Assembly: GCA_022447545.1 (NCBI GenBank)
Contig: JAKVBI010000006.1
Location: 49,688-113,687, forward strand
Source of the DNA: Myxococcota bacterium
GTDB lineage: Bacteria > Myxococcota_A > UBA9160 > SMWR01
Reading direction: 5' to 3'
Length of the DNA stretch: 64,000 nucleotides
A program made the translations under genes and the position numbers. This document shows, one piece after another, positions 46,571 to 55,845 of the stretch (its first letter is position 1; every line of letters begins with the position of its first letter). A model generated the notes under the pieces. The model saw only the letters and a program-made list of their open reading frames with translations, had not been told where the DNA came from and made no database searches.

Positions 46571-47350
46571 ATGCCGATGGACATCGCATCGAAGCTGGGC
46601 GCCGCGACCCGGCGATTGTGCAGGGAACTCGCCCCATTGTCCTTCGGGGCTCCAGTGACTCACGTCTACAATCCCCTGGTCCACGCGCGGCGCCCCCACA
46701 ACGCCTACCTGCGCCGGTATGGGAACTCCACCCGGCGCGTCATATTCCTGGGGATGAATCCCGGACCCTTCGGGATGGCTCAAACCGGGGTGCCCTTTGG
46801 CGACGTCGCCATGGTGCGAGACTGGCTGGAGATCGAAGAGCGTGTGACGCGCCCGGAAGTCGAACATCCCAAGCGCCCCGTGCTCGGATTCGACTGTACG
46901 CGTAGCGAGGTCAGTGGAACGCGTCTTTGGGGAGCCCTGCGCGATCACTTCAAACGGCCCGAGCACTTCTTCGCCGACCATTTCATCGCCAATTACTGTC
47001 CCCTGATCTTCATCGAGGAGACCGGGCGCAACCGAACACCCGACAAGTTGCCCGCCCACGAGCGGGAGCCTCTATTCGAAGCCTGCGACCGCCATCTACA
47101 ACGGCTGGTGCGCATCCTGGAACCCCAGTGGGTGATCGGAATCGGCGCGTTCGCCCAGACCCGGGCCGAGGCCAACCTGACCGATGGACCGCAGCCCCCC
47201 AGAATCGGGCGCATCCTCCACCCAAGCCCCGCCAACCCCCACGCTCAGAAGGATTGGGGGAAGAAGGCCCACGCCGAACTGGTCGAGCAGGGCGTGTGTA
47301 CTCCCCGCCGTGGGCGGGCCTCATCGCGCCGCACCTCCCGAACACGCTGA
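46571..47350 (+). CDS. SMUG1-like single-strand-selective uracil-DNA glycosylase
   Basis: Removes uracil, and probably oxidised pyrimidines, from DNA for base-excision repair. The 259 residues carry the SMUG1 signature GMNPGPFGMAQTGVPFG (61-77) with catalytic N63, then VAMVRDWLEIEERV, HPKRPVLGFDCTRSEVSGTR and the second active-site loop HPSPANPHAQKDW with H217. These blocks match the animal enzyme, including GRNRTPDKLPAHER. ATG 46571 or 46577; GGGGG lies just upstream. The frame is open further upstream without a good start. Divergent from mlaF. Confidence 0.93.
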   Translation: MPMDIASKLGAATRRLCRELAPLSFGAPVTHVYNPLVHARRPHNAYLRRYGNSTRRVIFLGMNPGPFGMAQTGVPFGDVAMVRDWLEIEERVTRPEVEHPKRPVLGFDCTRSEVSGTRLWGALRDHFKRPEHFFADHFIANYCPLIFIEETGRNRTPDKLPAHEREPLFEACDRHLQRLVRILEPQWVIGIGAFAQTRAEANLTDGPQPPRIGRILHPSPANPHAQKDWGKKAHAELVEQGVCTPRRGRASSRRTSRTR

Positions 47351-47377
47351 CACCCTCCGGGGTGCCTGCCCTCCGGA

Positions 47378-48589
47378 TCAGCCGAACAGCACAGGCAGGC
47401 GACGTGGAGCGCGGAACCCTCGACCTGTGATGTGCACATCCTCGGCTGAGGGGTCCAGACGCAGACCGGGCAGACGGTCGAGCAACGCTCCCACGACCAC
47501 ATCAGTCTCCATTCGGGCGAGGTGCATTCCCAGACAGCGGTGGGGCCCAAAAGCGAAGGACATGTGCTGACGCGCCGGTCGGTAGATATCGAATTTCTCG
47601 GGTTCGTCGTAGCGCGACTCGTCGTGATTTGCCGAACCGATGAGTACCTGCACCGAAGCACCGGCGGGAATCGGCACTCCTTCCACCACAGTATCGACCG
47701 TGCACTGCCGGCCAATTCCAGTGAGCGGTACCTCCCAACGCAGTCCCTCCTCGATCGCCTGTTCCATCAGCGACCGTTCCTCTCGCAAAGCCTCCAACTG
47801 CTCGGGATTGGACAACAAGCCGTAGAGAAGGTTGCTCGAAGAGCGGTAGGTGGTCTCCGCGCCGGCGGGCAGCAGCAGGCGCAGAAAACCCAGCACGTGA
47901 TCGTTGTCCAGTCGGTTGCCATCGAGTTCACCAGCAGTCAACACGCTGATCAGGTCGTTACCGGGGTTTTCACGACGCGCCTCGATGATGGGCGTCAGGT
48001 ACTCCCCCAACATCCCCGCGCTCTTGATGCCCTGCTCCCAGTTGAATGCCACGCTGATCAACTCCACCGCCCAGCGGTGGAACTGGGGCAGGTCTTCATC
48101 GGGAAGCCCCAACATCCCGGCGATCACATGCACTGGAAACGGAAAGGTGAGTTCCCGCACCAGGTCCGCGCTGCCACGATCCGCGAACTTGTCGATCAGG
48201 CCGTTGACGATGGGCCGCACGAGGTCGTTTTCCCAGTGGGCCAGAGACTTCTTGCTGAAAGCCATCTGGATCAGGCTGCGATACCGACCGTGCTCGGGTT
48301 CATCCATCACCAGGATCGTGGGGCCCATCACGACCCCCATGGAGTCCTTGTAGGCACCGGACGAGAAGGTCTTGCCGTCCCTGAGTACCTGTGAGACGGC
48401 CTCGTAACTCACAGCCGCATAGATCTCGGGCAGATTTTCGGGATCTCCCCCTCCCATCATGGCTGAGGCGTTCACCTTCACCACAGGCCCTTCGGCCCGC
48501 TGCACGGCGAATTCGGGATAGGGGGTCCGACAGGTATCCGCACCACTGGCGCGATCGAACAGTTCGAAGGGGTCGACGCTCTCGCTCAT
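47378..48589 (-). CDS. Cytochrome P450
   Basis: Haem-thiolate monooxygenase of 403 residues, soluble bacterial type. The I-helix oxygen-binding motif is PAGAETTYRS, the K-helix ExxR is in EEGLRWEVPL and the haem-binding loop is FAFGPHRCLGMHLARME with ligand C352. The I-helix has A-E-T-T in place of the usual (A/G)-x-D/E-T-T, which is within the family. ATG 48589 with GAGGTGG 5 nt upstream. No ferredoxin or reductase gene is adjacent, so electron partners lie elsewhere. Substrate unknown. Confidence 0.93.
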   Translation of the reverse strand: MSESVDPFELFDRASGADTCRTPYPEFAVQRAEGPVVKVNASAMMGGGDPENLPEIYAAVSYEAVSQVLRDGKTFSSGAYKDSMGVVMGPTILVMDEPEHGRYRSLIQMAFSKKSLAHWENDLVRPIVNGLIDKFADRGSADLVRELTFPFPVHVIAGMLGLPDEDLPQFHRWAVELISVAFNWEQGIKSAGMLGEYLTPIIEARRENPGNDLISVLTAGELDGNRLDNDHVLGFLRLLLPAGAETTYRSSSNLLYGLLSNPEQLEALREERSLMEQAIEEGLRWEVPLTGIGRQCTVDTVVEGVPIPAGASVQVLIGSANHDESRYDEPEKFDIYRPARQHMSFAFGPHRCLGMHLARMETDVVVGALLDRLPGLRLDPSAEDVHITGRGFRAPRRLPVLFG

Positions 48590-48684
48590 GGGTTCCACCT
48601 CGACAAAAACGGGGTCCTCAATCGTGAAGAGTCGAAGGCATGGGGTCAAGGGGCGTTCTCGCCTCCTCGGAGGACCGCTAGGCT

Positions 48685-49401
48685 GTGGGCATGCGTCGCC
48701 TGGCTCGGTTCGCACTCACCCTGCTGATGGCCACTGGCATTCAGGGGCTCGCGGCCCGAGCCGGGTCAGAACCGGGGGGTCCCCCCCGCGACCCGAATCC
48801 CTCGAGCCCCTTTGCGGCGGGCCAATGGCTCGTGGGTACAACGGTCGGTTACGCGTGGCCCTTTCAACTCTATGACGGAACGAGTGATGTGGAGGACTCC
48901 GAGTTCGTCGCCATTCTGCCCCGCGCGGGGCTCGGACTCACGGACCCCCTGGGTGGCGACTCCTGGTACCGCGGAAATGTGGAACTCGGCATGGAAGGCC
49001 ACTTCCTGATCCAGACCCAACCCCACTCGGGCTCCGCCTACGGGGCTGCATTCCTGGGGCGCTACAACCTGCTGGCCCTCGAGGCCCATGGGGTCGTTCC
49101 CTTCGTAGAACTCGGGGCTGGCCTCGTCTCCCTCGACTTCGATCTTCAGCGGCGTGCGGACGGTGCCAACTTCATCCTCGAAGGAGGAGCGGGTCTGCAT
49201 TGGTTCATCTGGAGGCGAACCGCCTTGACCGCCCAATGGCGGTACCACCACATTTCCAATGGCAGGATCGAAGACCCGAACGTTGGGGTGGACAGCGGTC
49301 TGGCCCTGGTGGGCTTCACGGTGGCCCTCGGGCCGGCGCCTGGTGAACTGCGGGACGAATCCGCGAGTCGCGCCGCAACGAATCCAAGGCACTCGCAATG
49401 A
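48685..49401 (+). CDS. PagL-like lipid A 3-O-deacylase (acyloxyacyl hydrolase)
   Basis: Outer-membrane beta-barrel enzyme that would remove the 3-O acyl chain of lipid A. The signal peptide is LARFALTLLMATGIQGLAARA. The active-site strand QWRYHHISNGRIEDPNVGVD matches the PagL pattern H-x-S-N...P-N-x-G; the usual Glu of the triad is replaced by Asp (GVDSG). The length of about 236 residues exceeds PagL itself (about 150 mature), matching the longer acyloxyacyl-hydrolase group. GTG 48685 or ATG 48691. Overlaps the next gene by 4 bp. Confidence 0.82.
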   Translation: MGMRRLARFALTLLMATGIQGLAARAGSEPGGPPRDPNPSSPFAAGQWLVGTTVGYAWPFQLYDGTSDVEDSEFVAILPRAGLGLTDPLGGDSWYRGNVELGMEGHFLIQTQPHSGSAYGAAFLGRYNLLALEAHGVVPFVELGAGLVSLDFDLQRRADGANFILEGGAGLHWFIWRRTALTAQWRYHHISNGRIEDPNVGVDSGLALVGFTVALGPAPGELRDESASRAATNPRHSQ

Positions 49402-50840
49402 CGCCGAGTGAGCACCGCGGATCCATCACAGGCCGCCAACGCGCTGCCACGCTGGCACTGTTTGGCACAGCAGCCCTCCATCTGGCTTGGAACGCCTGGG
49501 AGACGATCCCCCTGACCGGCTATGACGCCGGGGCCCACGCCGGCTACCTGCTCACCCTGGTGGACGAGTCGAGACTGCCCCACCCCATGGAGGGCTGGGC
49601 CACCTTCCACCCTCCCCTCTACTACCTGCTCGGTGCTGGGATCTGGTCACTGCTGGAACCCCTCGGGCCCCGCGCGGTGGTCACCGGACTACGGGCCCTG
49701 GGCGGAATCGCCCTGCTGGCTGCGGGCTATGTAGCCCTGCGTGTCGTGCTGCATTCGACCGGCCGCTTCGCCGTGGCCTGGGTCGCGGCCGCCCTGGTGC
49801 TGTTCCTGCCCATGGCTCAACTCTCGGCCGCCATGATCGGCAACGAGGCCTTCGCGGCTGGATTGACCGCACTGGCAATCCCTCCCCTGCTTGCTCTTCA
49901 ACGCGACCCTCGCCACTTGCCCACCGCTGCAGTCACGGGACTGATGGCCGGCCTGGCGTTCATCACCAAATTCACCGGGGCCTTCGTGGTCATCGCCTGC
50001 GTGGTGCCGTTCCTTCGGCGGGATTTCGACCCGTCCATGGCGCGTGCATTGATTGCCGGAGCGTTGGCGGGCGCACTGATCGCGGCCCCCGTCTACGCAC
50101 GCAACGTGCTGTTGACCGGGACACCGTTTCCGATCCTTCGAGAGCACGAGCCCACGCGCACCCAGGAGGCCCGCAACGTGTTGCGACCGCGGCGGGTTTC
50201 CGACTACCTGTGGGTCGATCCGGGCAGTCTGCAGCGCCCGTCGATCTATCACATCCGCGGCGAATCGAACTCCGAGCTGCGCCGCAACTACGCCATGACC
50301 AACGTCTGGGGTCTGACCTATGCGGCCATCTGGTACGACGCCTTCGCTCACCGCATCCCCGTCTCCTTCCACCGCGACGGGGTGCTCTCAGGGCCATTGC
50401 TGACCGCTTTGGGGGTGATTCCGACACTGCTCGTCTTGATGGGGTACGCGCTCGCTCTGGCGGCCGCAGTGCGCTCACGTGGACGCAGCGAAGATGCACC
50501 GCTGGTGGTATTGGCAAGCGTGGGACTCGTGATGTTCATCGGCTTCACCAGCTGGGCGCAATCCGTCGTGGCGGTCAAGGGTTCTTATCTGTTGCCCCTG
50601 CTCATACCTGCCAGCGCCTTCTTTGGGCGCGCCGTGAGCTGGTTCGCCCGGGATCTGCAGCGTGCCGCTCTCGGGTTCTCGACAGCTGCGGCCCTCGCCT
50701 GCGCCGTCATCTTCACCCATGGCCTGGTCTTCCCGGCTCAGCCCATGGAGAAGATGGCACGGACCTGGCGAATCCTGGGCGCGCACCTGCCAGGCTCCCA
50801 CATCGCTCCGAGCGTCGACCGGCTAACACGAGGCTGGTGA
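49398..50840 (+). CDS. GT-C-type membrane glycosyltransferase
   Basis: A 480-residue inner-membrane protein with about ten to eleven transmembrane segments. The first periplasmic loop has TGYDAGAHAGYLL with the acidic/His pair typical of GT-C (GT39/GT83-like) enzymes, followed by ATFHPPLYYLLGAGIW, seen in polyprenyl-phosphate-sugar transferases. It would move a sugar from a lipid carrier to an acceptor in the periplasm. It overlaps the PagL-like gene by 4 bp, which suggests modification of lipid A or a linked surface glycan; that is inference. Confidence 0.82.
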   Translation: MTPSEHRGSITGRQRAATLALFGTAALHLAWNAWETIPLTGYDAGAHAGYLLTLVDESRLPHPMEGWATFHPPLYYLLGAGIWSLLEPLGPRAVVTGLRALGGIALLAAGYVALRVVLHSTGRFAVAWVAAALVLFLPMAQLSAAMIGNEAFAAGLTALAIPPLLALQRDPRHLPTAAVTGLMAGLAFITKFTGAFVVIACVVPFLRRDFDPSMARALIAGALAGALIAAPVYARNVLLTGTPFPILREHEPTRTQEARNVLRPRRVSDYLWVDPGSLQRPSIYHIRGESNSELRRNYAMTNVWGLTYAAIWYDAFAHRIPVSFHRDGVLSGPLLTALGVIPTLLVLMGYALALAAAVRSRGRSEDAPLVVLASVGLVMFIGFTSWAQSVVAVKGSYLLPLLIPASAFFGRAVSWFARDLQRAALGFSTAAALACAVIFTHGLVFPAQPMEKMARTWRILGAHLPGSHIAPSVDRLTRGW

Positions 50841-50843
50841 GCC

Positions 50844-51812
50844 TCATCGCTCGAAGCGACTCGGCTCCGGGTACAGGGCTTCGAAGAACGCAGCGATGGC
50901 CTGATGCATGAGCCGGGAATCGTCGAGAGCGCCGGCGTCGTTGACGCTCATGAACTTGCGACGCGTCGCCGGCAACATCGCATGGGCGAGCATGCGTCCG
51001 CAGCTCAGCACCCAGTAGAAGGGGAACTTCTTGATCTTGATGTAGGTCAGATGACGCTCGGAAATGGTCACGGCTCGATCGGTGCAAAGGCTGTAGTACT
51101 GCGCCAGGCAGGAGGTCGGGGACAGATCCTCCGGGTGGCGGAAGGCGTGAGAGGAGGTGGCCGCGAGTTCAGCGGGAAAACGCGCCCAGAGTTCCTCCAA
51201 TATCGAACGACGAAGGGCTTGAGGCACGTGGTCGATGCGCCGCTCCACTCGAAAGTCGAACTCGCTTTCGAGCAGACGACTGCAATTGCGCGCCGCAACA
51301 TTGACCGGCAGATCGTATCCGAGCCCTCCCGGCCGGCGCGCGACACGGCGGGTATCGAGATAGACGAGGCTGCGTCCCTGGGGATCGAAGAAGTCTGCTT
51401 CGACCGACGGAGCCGACAGCAGTACATCGTCGTTGAAGTAGACGAAGTGTTCTCCCAGTTCCGGTATGCGGTGCAGGTTCGATTCGATGGCGTGGGAATT
51501 GAAGGTGGGTAGATGGGCCGCATCTGCGAACAACTCCGCATGGGAGACCAGCCTCAGGTCTGAATGTTTTGGATCGATCCAGTCCGGCACCTGGTGGTCG
51601 GTGACGAGGTAGACGCGCCGAACCCACGGGGCAAACCGGTCCAGGGAGCGCAGGGAGTACTTGAGTTCGTCGCGGTTCTTGAAGCGTGAGCTGCCAGTGG
51701 CCGACGCGTGGTAGTCAGCGGGATCCCCTCCGAGTCCTGCCTGGGCGAGACGCTTCCGCTCCTGCCAGGCGGGATCGTCGCCGTCCACCCAGGTGTACAC
51801 GACGTCGAGCAT
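50844..51812 (-). CDS. Stealth-family sugar-phosphate transferase
   Basis: Likely transfers hexose-1-phosphate to a surface polysaccharide. The 322 residues show conserved regions in order: CR1 DVVYTWVDGDDPAW at the N terminus, CR2 SRFKNRDELKYSLRSLDRF with RRVYLVTDHQVPDW, CR3 LPTFNSHAIESNLHRIP then EHFVYFNDDV, and CR4 near the end (FMSVNDAGALDDSR). This family includes the phosphotransferase domain of human GNPTAB. ATG 51812 is chosen because CR1 begins there and GGGAG lies upstream; ATG 51836 is in frame. Convergent with the GT-C gene, 3 nt apart. Confidence 0.9.
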   Translation of the reverse strand: MLDVVYTWVDGDDPAWQERKRLAQAGLGGDPADYHASATGSSRFKNRDELKYSLRSLDRFAPWVRRVYLVTDHQVPDWIDPKHSDLRLVSHAELFADAAHLPTFNSHAIESNLHRIPELGEHFVYFNDDVLLSAPSVEADFFDPQGRSLVYLDTRRVARRPGGLGYDLPVNVAARNCSRLLESEFDFRVERRIDHVPQALRRSILEELWARFPAELAATSSHAFRHPEDLSPTSCLAQYYSLCTDRAVTISERHLTYIKIKKFPFYWVLSCGRMLAHAMLPATRRKFMSVNDAGALDDSRLMHQAIAAFFEALYPEPSRFER

Positions 51813-51975
51813 GCAGCCAGCTCCCTCGACCTCCATGGGGTCGCCGCGCGGCCCCCCTGGCCGCAGGGCGGAGTATGCCTCGAATTGGACCAGAGTCCTT
51901 GCACCCTCGAGACTGCGCGCCAGCATAGGTGGGTGGCTGGCACATGGGCCGGCTTCACGAGGCAAAGCAAAGAAC

Positions 51976-54348
51976 GTGCAACGAACCCGTCGACTCGGGC
52001 CGCTGGTGCTGTGCGCCATTCTCGCCACACAGACCCTCGCGGATTCGGACCCCTCGAAGGCGGCTCAGAAAGAAGCAGGGCGGCTGCCCGGTCCGGCCCA
52101 GAGCCCCGGGGCCGAAGGGCTGCACTTCGTGACCAGTGCGGTGTGTGGGGAGTGTCACGCCTCCGAGTTCCAGGCTTGGCGGGGCTCCCATCACGATCTC
52201 GCTCTTCAGACCGCCACCGCGTCCAGTGTGCTCGGCGATTTCGACGACGCCCAATTCGACAACGTTGGCAGTGCCGCGCGTTTCTTCAAACGCGCCGGTC
52301 GATTCTACGTCGAAACAGCGGGTAGCGACGGCGAACCCGGTGAGTACGAGATCCTCTACACACTCGGCGTAGATCCGCTGCAGCAATACCTCGTGGCGTT
52401 TCCTGGAGGGCGCCTCCAAGCCCTGCCCTTCGCGTGGGACACGAAGCGCAAGCGCTGGTTTCACCTGTATCCCGAAACGACGATTCCGCCCGACGATGCC
52501 CTGCACTGGACGGGGCGCTACCAGACCTGGAATAGCATGTGCGCCGAGTGCCACTCGACCCACCTCGAAAAACGATACAACCCGAGCGACGACAGCTTCA
52601 GCACCCAGTGGGCCGAGATCGACGTGGGCTGCGAAGCCTGTCACGGTCCCGGCGAACGCCACGTCGCCTGGGCTCGGCGGGCTCGGAACGGGACACCACC
52701 GGTTCCCGATTCAGCGACCGCTCAACCTCCGCAGCACGGGGGACTCGTGACGGATTTGCAAGACGCCACAGCGGCCGGCGAGATCGAAACCTGCGCCCGC
52801 TGCCACGCACGCCGCCACCGCGTCAGCGAAGAGGATCTACACGGGCGCCCGCTGATGGACGACTTCACCCCTGCCCTTCTCAGCCCTCCCCTCTATCACG
52901 CCGACGGTCAGATCCTCGACGAGGTGTACGTCTACGGTTCGTTCATGCAAAGCCTCATGGCAGCTCGCGGTGTGCGCTGTAGCGACTGTCACGAACCCCA
53001 CAGTCTGGAACTGCGCGCCCAGGGCAACGCCTTGTGCACACGCTGTCATAGCCTGGAGCCGGACCCGCGTTTTCCCAGCTTGCGCGCCGCGCTTTACGAC
53101 ACACCCGACCACCACCACCACGAACCGGGCTCGGAGGGCTCGGTCTGTGTGAACTGCCACATGCCGTCACGCGTCTACATGGGGGTCGATCCACGTCGCG
53201 ACCATTCCTTCCGCATCCCGCGTCCAGATCTCACCCTGTCCCTGGGCGTTCCCAACGCCTGTGAAAACTGCCACGCCGATGAGCCACCGGAGTTTGCGGC
53301 AAACGCCGTAGCTGCCTGGTCCGATGGAGGCGCGCAACGCCCACACTTCTCGGAAGCGTTTGCGAAAGCTCGCTCTCGCGACACGACGGCAGGGCGCGAT
53401 CTCGCGCGTATCGTCCAAGACCCCGCACAACCCGCCATCGTTCGCGCTACCGCCGTGGAGTTGCTGCGGGGCATCGCGCCCCACGGGCGGGATGCGATAC
53501 GCGATGCGCTACGCGATCCCGAGCCCCTGGTGCGAGCCACGGCGGCAGCTTCCCTGGACATCCTGCCGCCACAAGAGTGGCAGGCTGCCGGCGCTCATCT
53601 ACTGAAAGACCCTTCGCGCAGTGTTCGCATCGAAGCGGCTCAGGCACTCGCCCCAGTGCCCCGGGCTGCCTGGTCTCCCGCTCAACGCCACGCCCTGAAA
53701 GCCGCGTTGGCAGAATTCGAAAGAGCGCAACTCGCCAATGGCGATTTCCCAGCAGCCCATTTCAACCTGGGGGTGCTGTACACCCAGCAACAGAGGTTCT
53801 CAGCCGCCCAGGAGGCCTTCGAAACGGCGCTCGAACGGGACGCACGCTTCCTGCCAGCGGCCGTGAACCTGGCCAACCTGCACAATCATCGGGGCCGCAA
53901 TGCCCAAGCCGAGCAGGTGCTACGGGCCGCGTTGGCATTCGCCCCAGAGGAAGGCGAACTCCACTATTCCCTGGGACTGCTGCTGGCCGAAAACGAGCAA
54001 CTCGTGGAAGCAGAAGCGGCTCTGGGAAGAGCAGCGGCCCTGCTGCCCACCCGCGCGCGAGTGCGTTACAACCACGCCCTGGCCCTACAGCATCTCGGCC
54101 GTCGCCAACAAGCAGAAACCGCGCTCCTGGCCGCCCTCGAAATCGCGCCTGGCGACCCCGCCATCACCCGAGCACTGACGATCTTCTATGTCCAGGATGA
54201 GCGCTTCGAGCGAGGTTTGGCCCATGCCCGCCAACTCGTTTCTCAGCTGCCCAACGATCGCAGCGCCCAGGAACTGCTGCGTCACGTGGAAGCCGAATAT
54301 CTGCGACGCGGAAAGGCTGAGAGAAACGGGACTCGCTCGAAGCCCTGA
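51976..54348 (+). CDS. Eight-haem c-type cytochrome with HEAT-like and TPR repeats
   Basis: Exported multihaem protein of 790 residues. From GTG 51976 the signal peptide is LGPLVLCAILATQTLADS. Eight CxxCH sites follow between about residues 57 and 433: CGECH, CAECH, CEACH, CARCH, CSDCH, CTRCH, CVNCH, CENCH. Residues about 470-575 look like HEAT/PBS repeats (AIRDALRDPEPLVRATAAAS) and about 580-770 are TPRs (AAHFNLGVLYTQQQRF; AVNLANLHNHRGRNAQAE). Probably electron transfer or redox catalysis in the periplasm with a protein scaffold. No cytochrome c biogenesis gene is nearby. Start has no clear ribosome site. Confidence 0.88.
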   Translation: MQRTRRLGPLVLCAILATQTLADSDPSKAAQKEAGRLPGPAQSPGAEGLHFVTSAVCGECHASEFQAWRGSHHDLALQTATASSVLGDFDDAQFDNVGSAARFFKRAGRFYVETAGSDGEPGEYEILYTLGVDPLQQYLVAFPGGRLQALPFAWDTKRKRWFHLYPETTIPPDDALHWTGRYQTWNSMCAECHSTHLEKRYNPSDDSFSTQWAEIDVGCEACHGPGERHVAWARRARNGTPPVPDSATAQPPQHGGLVTDLQDATAAGEIETCARCHARRHRVSEEDLHGRPLMDDFTPALLSPPLYHADGQILDEVYVYGSFMQSLMAARGVRCSDCHEPHSLELRAQGNALCTRCHSLEPDPRFPSLRAALYDTPDHHHHEPGSEGSVCVNCHMPSRVYMGVDPRRDHSFRIPRPDLTLSLGVPNACENCHADEPPEFAANAVAAWSDGGAQRPHFSEAFAKARSRDTTAGRDLARIVQDPAQPAIVRATAVELLRGIAPHGRDAIRDALRDPEPLVRATAAASLDILPPQEWQAAGAHLLKDPSRSVRIEAAQALAPVPRAAWSPAQRHALKAALAEFERAQLANGDFPAAHFNLGVLYTQQQRFSAAQEAFETALERDARFLPAAVNLANLHNHRGRNAQAEQVLRAALAFAPEEGELHYSLGLLLAENEQLVEAEAALGRAAALLPTRARVRYNHALALQHLGRRQQAETALLAALEIAPGDPAITRALTIFYVQDERFERGLAHARQLVSQLPNDRSAQELLRHVEAEYLRRGKAERNGTRSKP

Positions 54349-54408
54349 GACCGGGCTACGTTGGCCCTGACTCGGAGAGACCCCGACGAATGGAGGACCT
54401 CAGCAGCG

Positions 54409-55794
54409 ATGCCCTTCGACCTGAACGCCACATTGAACGCCCGCCGGGGTGAGAACTACAAACTCCACTCCAACCTGCTCAACTCGAAGATGGTCCGGGT
54501 TCTGACCACCATCGGTTACGACCGCTACTACGAGCGCGCCGAGGGCTGCTACCTGATCGACCGAGAGGGCGATCGCTATCTCGACTTCTTGTCGGGATTC
54601 GGTGTGTTCGCCGTGGGGCGCAACCACCCGGTGGTCAAGCGCGCGCTGTCCGATGTACTGGAGGCCGACCTGGCCTCTCTCGTGCAGATGGACTGCTCAC
54701 TGTTGGCGGGACTGCTGGGTGAAGCGCTCCTCGAGCGCGCCCCCGATCGATTGTCGCGCTGTTTCTTTGCCAATAGCGGCGCCGAGGCCATCGAAGGGGC
54801 GATGAAATTCGCGCGCTATGCCACTGGCCGGCAGCGGATCCTCTACTGCGATCACGCCTTTCACGGGCTCACCTACGGTGCACTCTCACTCAATGGGGAC
54901 GAACAATTCCGCGAGGGCTTCGGCCCCCTGCTTCCAGGCTGTGACGCGATCCCCTTCGGTGACGCCGAGGCTCTCGAGCGAGAACTGGCCCGGGGGGATG
55001 TCGCCGCCTTCTTCGTAGAACCGATCCAGGGCCACGGGGTCAACGTCCCTGCGGACGACTACCTCCCAGCCGTCCAGGACCTGTGCCGCCGCTTCGAGAC
55101 TCTGTTCGTGGCCGATGAAATCCAGACGGGCCTGGGGCGCACGGGACGCTTCCATGCGTTCGAGCACTGGGGCGTTGAGCCGGACATCGTCACCCTCGCA
55201 AAGGGGTTGTCGGGTGGATACGCACCGGTGGGTGCCATCCTGTGCCGAGAAGACATCTTCGACAAAGTCTTCCACCAACTCGAACGCGCAGTGGTCCACG
55301 GATCCACGTTCTCGAAGAATCCCCTGGCCATGGCAGCGGGCCTGGCGACCCTGAACGTGATCGAAGAAGAACGGCTCGTGGAACGCGCCGCCCACATGGG
55401 GGAGCGGTTCCGCAAGGGGCTCGAGCCCCTCCTGCAGAAGTACGAGATCTTCCAGGAAATTCGCGGCAAAGGCCTGATGATCGGCTTTGGGTTCGGAGAA
55501 CCCAACTCGCTGGGTCTGAAGATGGGCTGGAAGGCCCTGGAAACAGCACTTCAAGGCCTATTCAGCCAACTCGTCACAGTCCCGCTCTTTCAGCGACATC
55601 GCATTCTCTCCCAGGTGGCGGCCCACCGCATGAACGTGGTGAAGATCCTGCCGCCCCTGGTGGTCGGGGAGGAGGAGGTCGACTACTTCCTGGCGAGTTT
55701 CGACGACGTCCTGGCCGACTGTCACCGTTACCCGGGAACCCTGTGGGATTTCAGCCGAACCCTGGTGAAGGCGGCCCTCAATCGGCACAACTGA
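54409..55794 (+). CDS. Class III PLP aminotransferase
   Basis: Aminotransferase of 461 residues from ATG 54409. PLP motifs: FANSGAEAIEGAMKFARY, DHAFHGLTYGALS, the acidic cofactor contact in LFVADEIQTGLGRTG and the Schiff-base lysine K265 in TLAKGLSGGYAPVGAI. Family members act on ornithine, GABA, diaminopelargonate and similar omega-amino substrates; which one is unclear. It follows the multihaem gene by 60 nt. GGAGG is 12 nt upstream of the ATG, which is loose. Confidence 0.88.
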   Translation: MPFDLNATLNARRGENYKLHSNLLNSKMVRVLTTIGYDRYYERAEGCYLIDREGDRYLDFLSGFGVFAVGRNHPVVKRALSDVLEADLASLVQMDCSLLAGLLGEALLERAPDRLSRCFFANSGAEAIEGAMKFARYATGRQRILYCDHAFHGLTYGALSLNGDEQFREGFGPLLPGCDAIPFGDAEALERELARGDVAAFFVEPIQGHGVNVPADDYLPAVQDLCRRFETLFVADEIQTGLGRTGRFHAFEHWGVEPDIVTLAKGLSGGYAPVGAILCREDIFDKVFHQLERAVVHGSTFSKNPLAMAAGLATLNVIEEERLVERAAHMGERFRKGLEPLLQKYEIFQEIRGKGLMIGFGFGEPNSLGLKMGWKALETALQGLFSQLVTVPLFQRHRILSQVAAHRMNVVKILPPLVVGEEEVDYFLASFDDVLADCHRYPGTLWDFSRTLVKAALNRHN

Positions 55795-55845
55795 GCCACC
55801 ACTCGAAGCACCGCACACTCCCCCGCCCGGCGACCTCAGGCGGCT

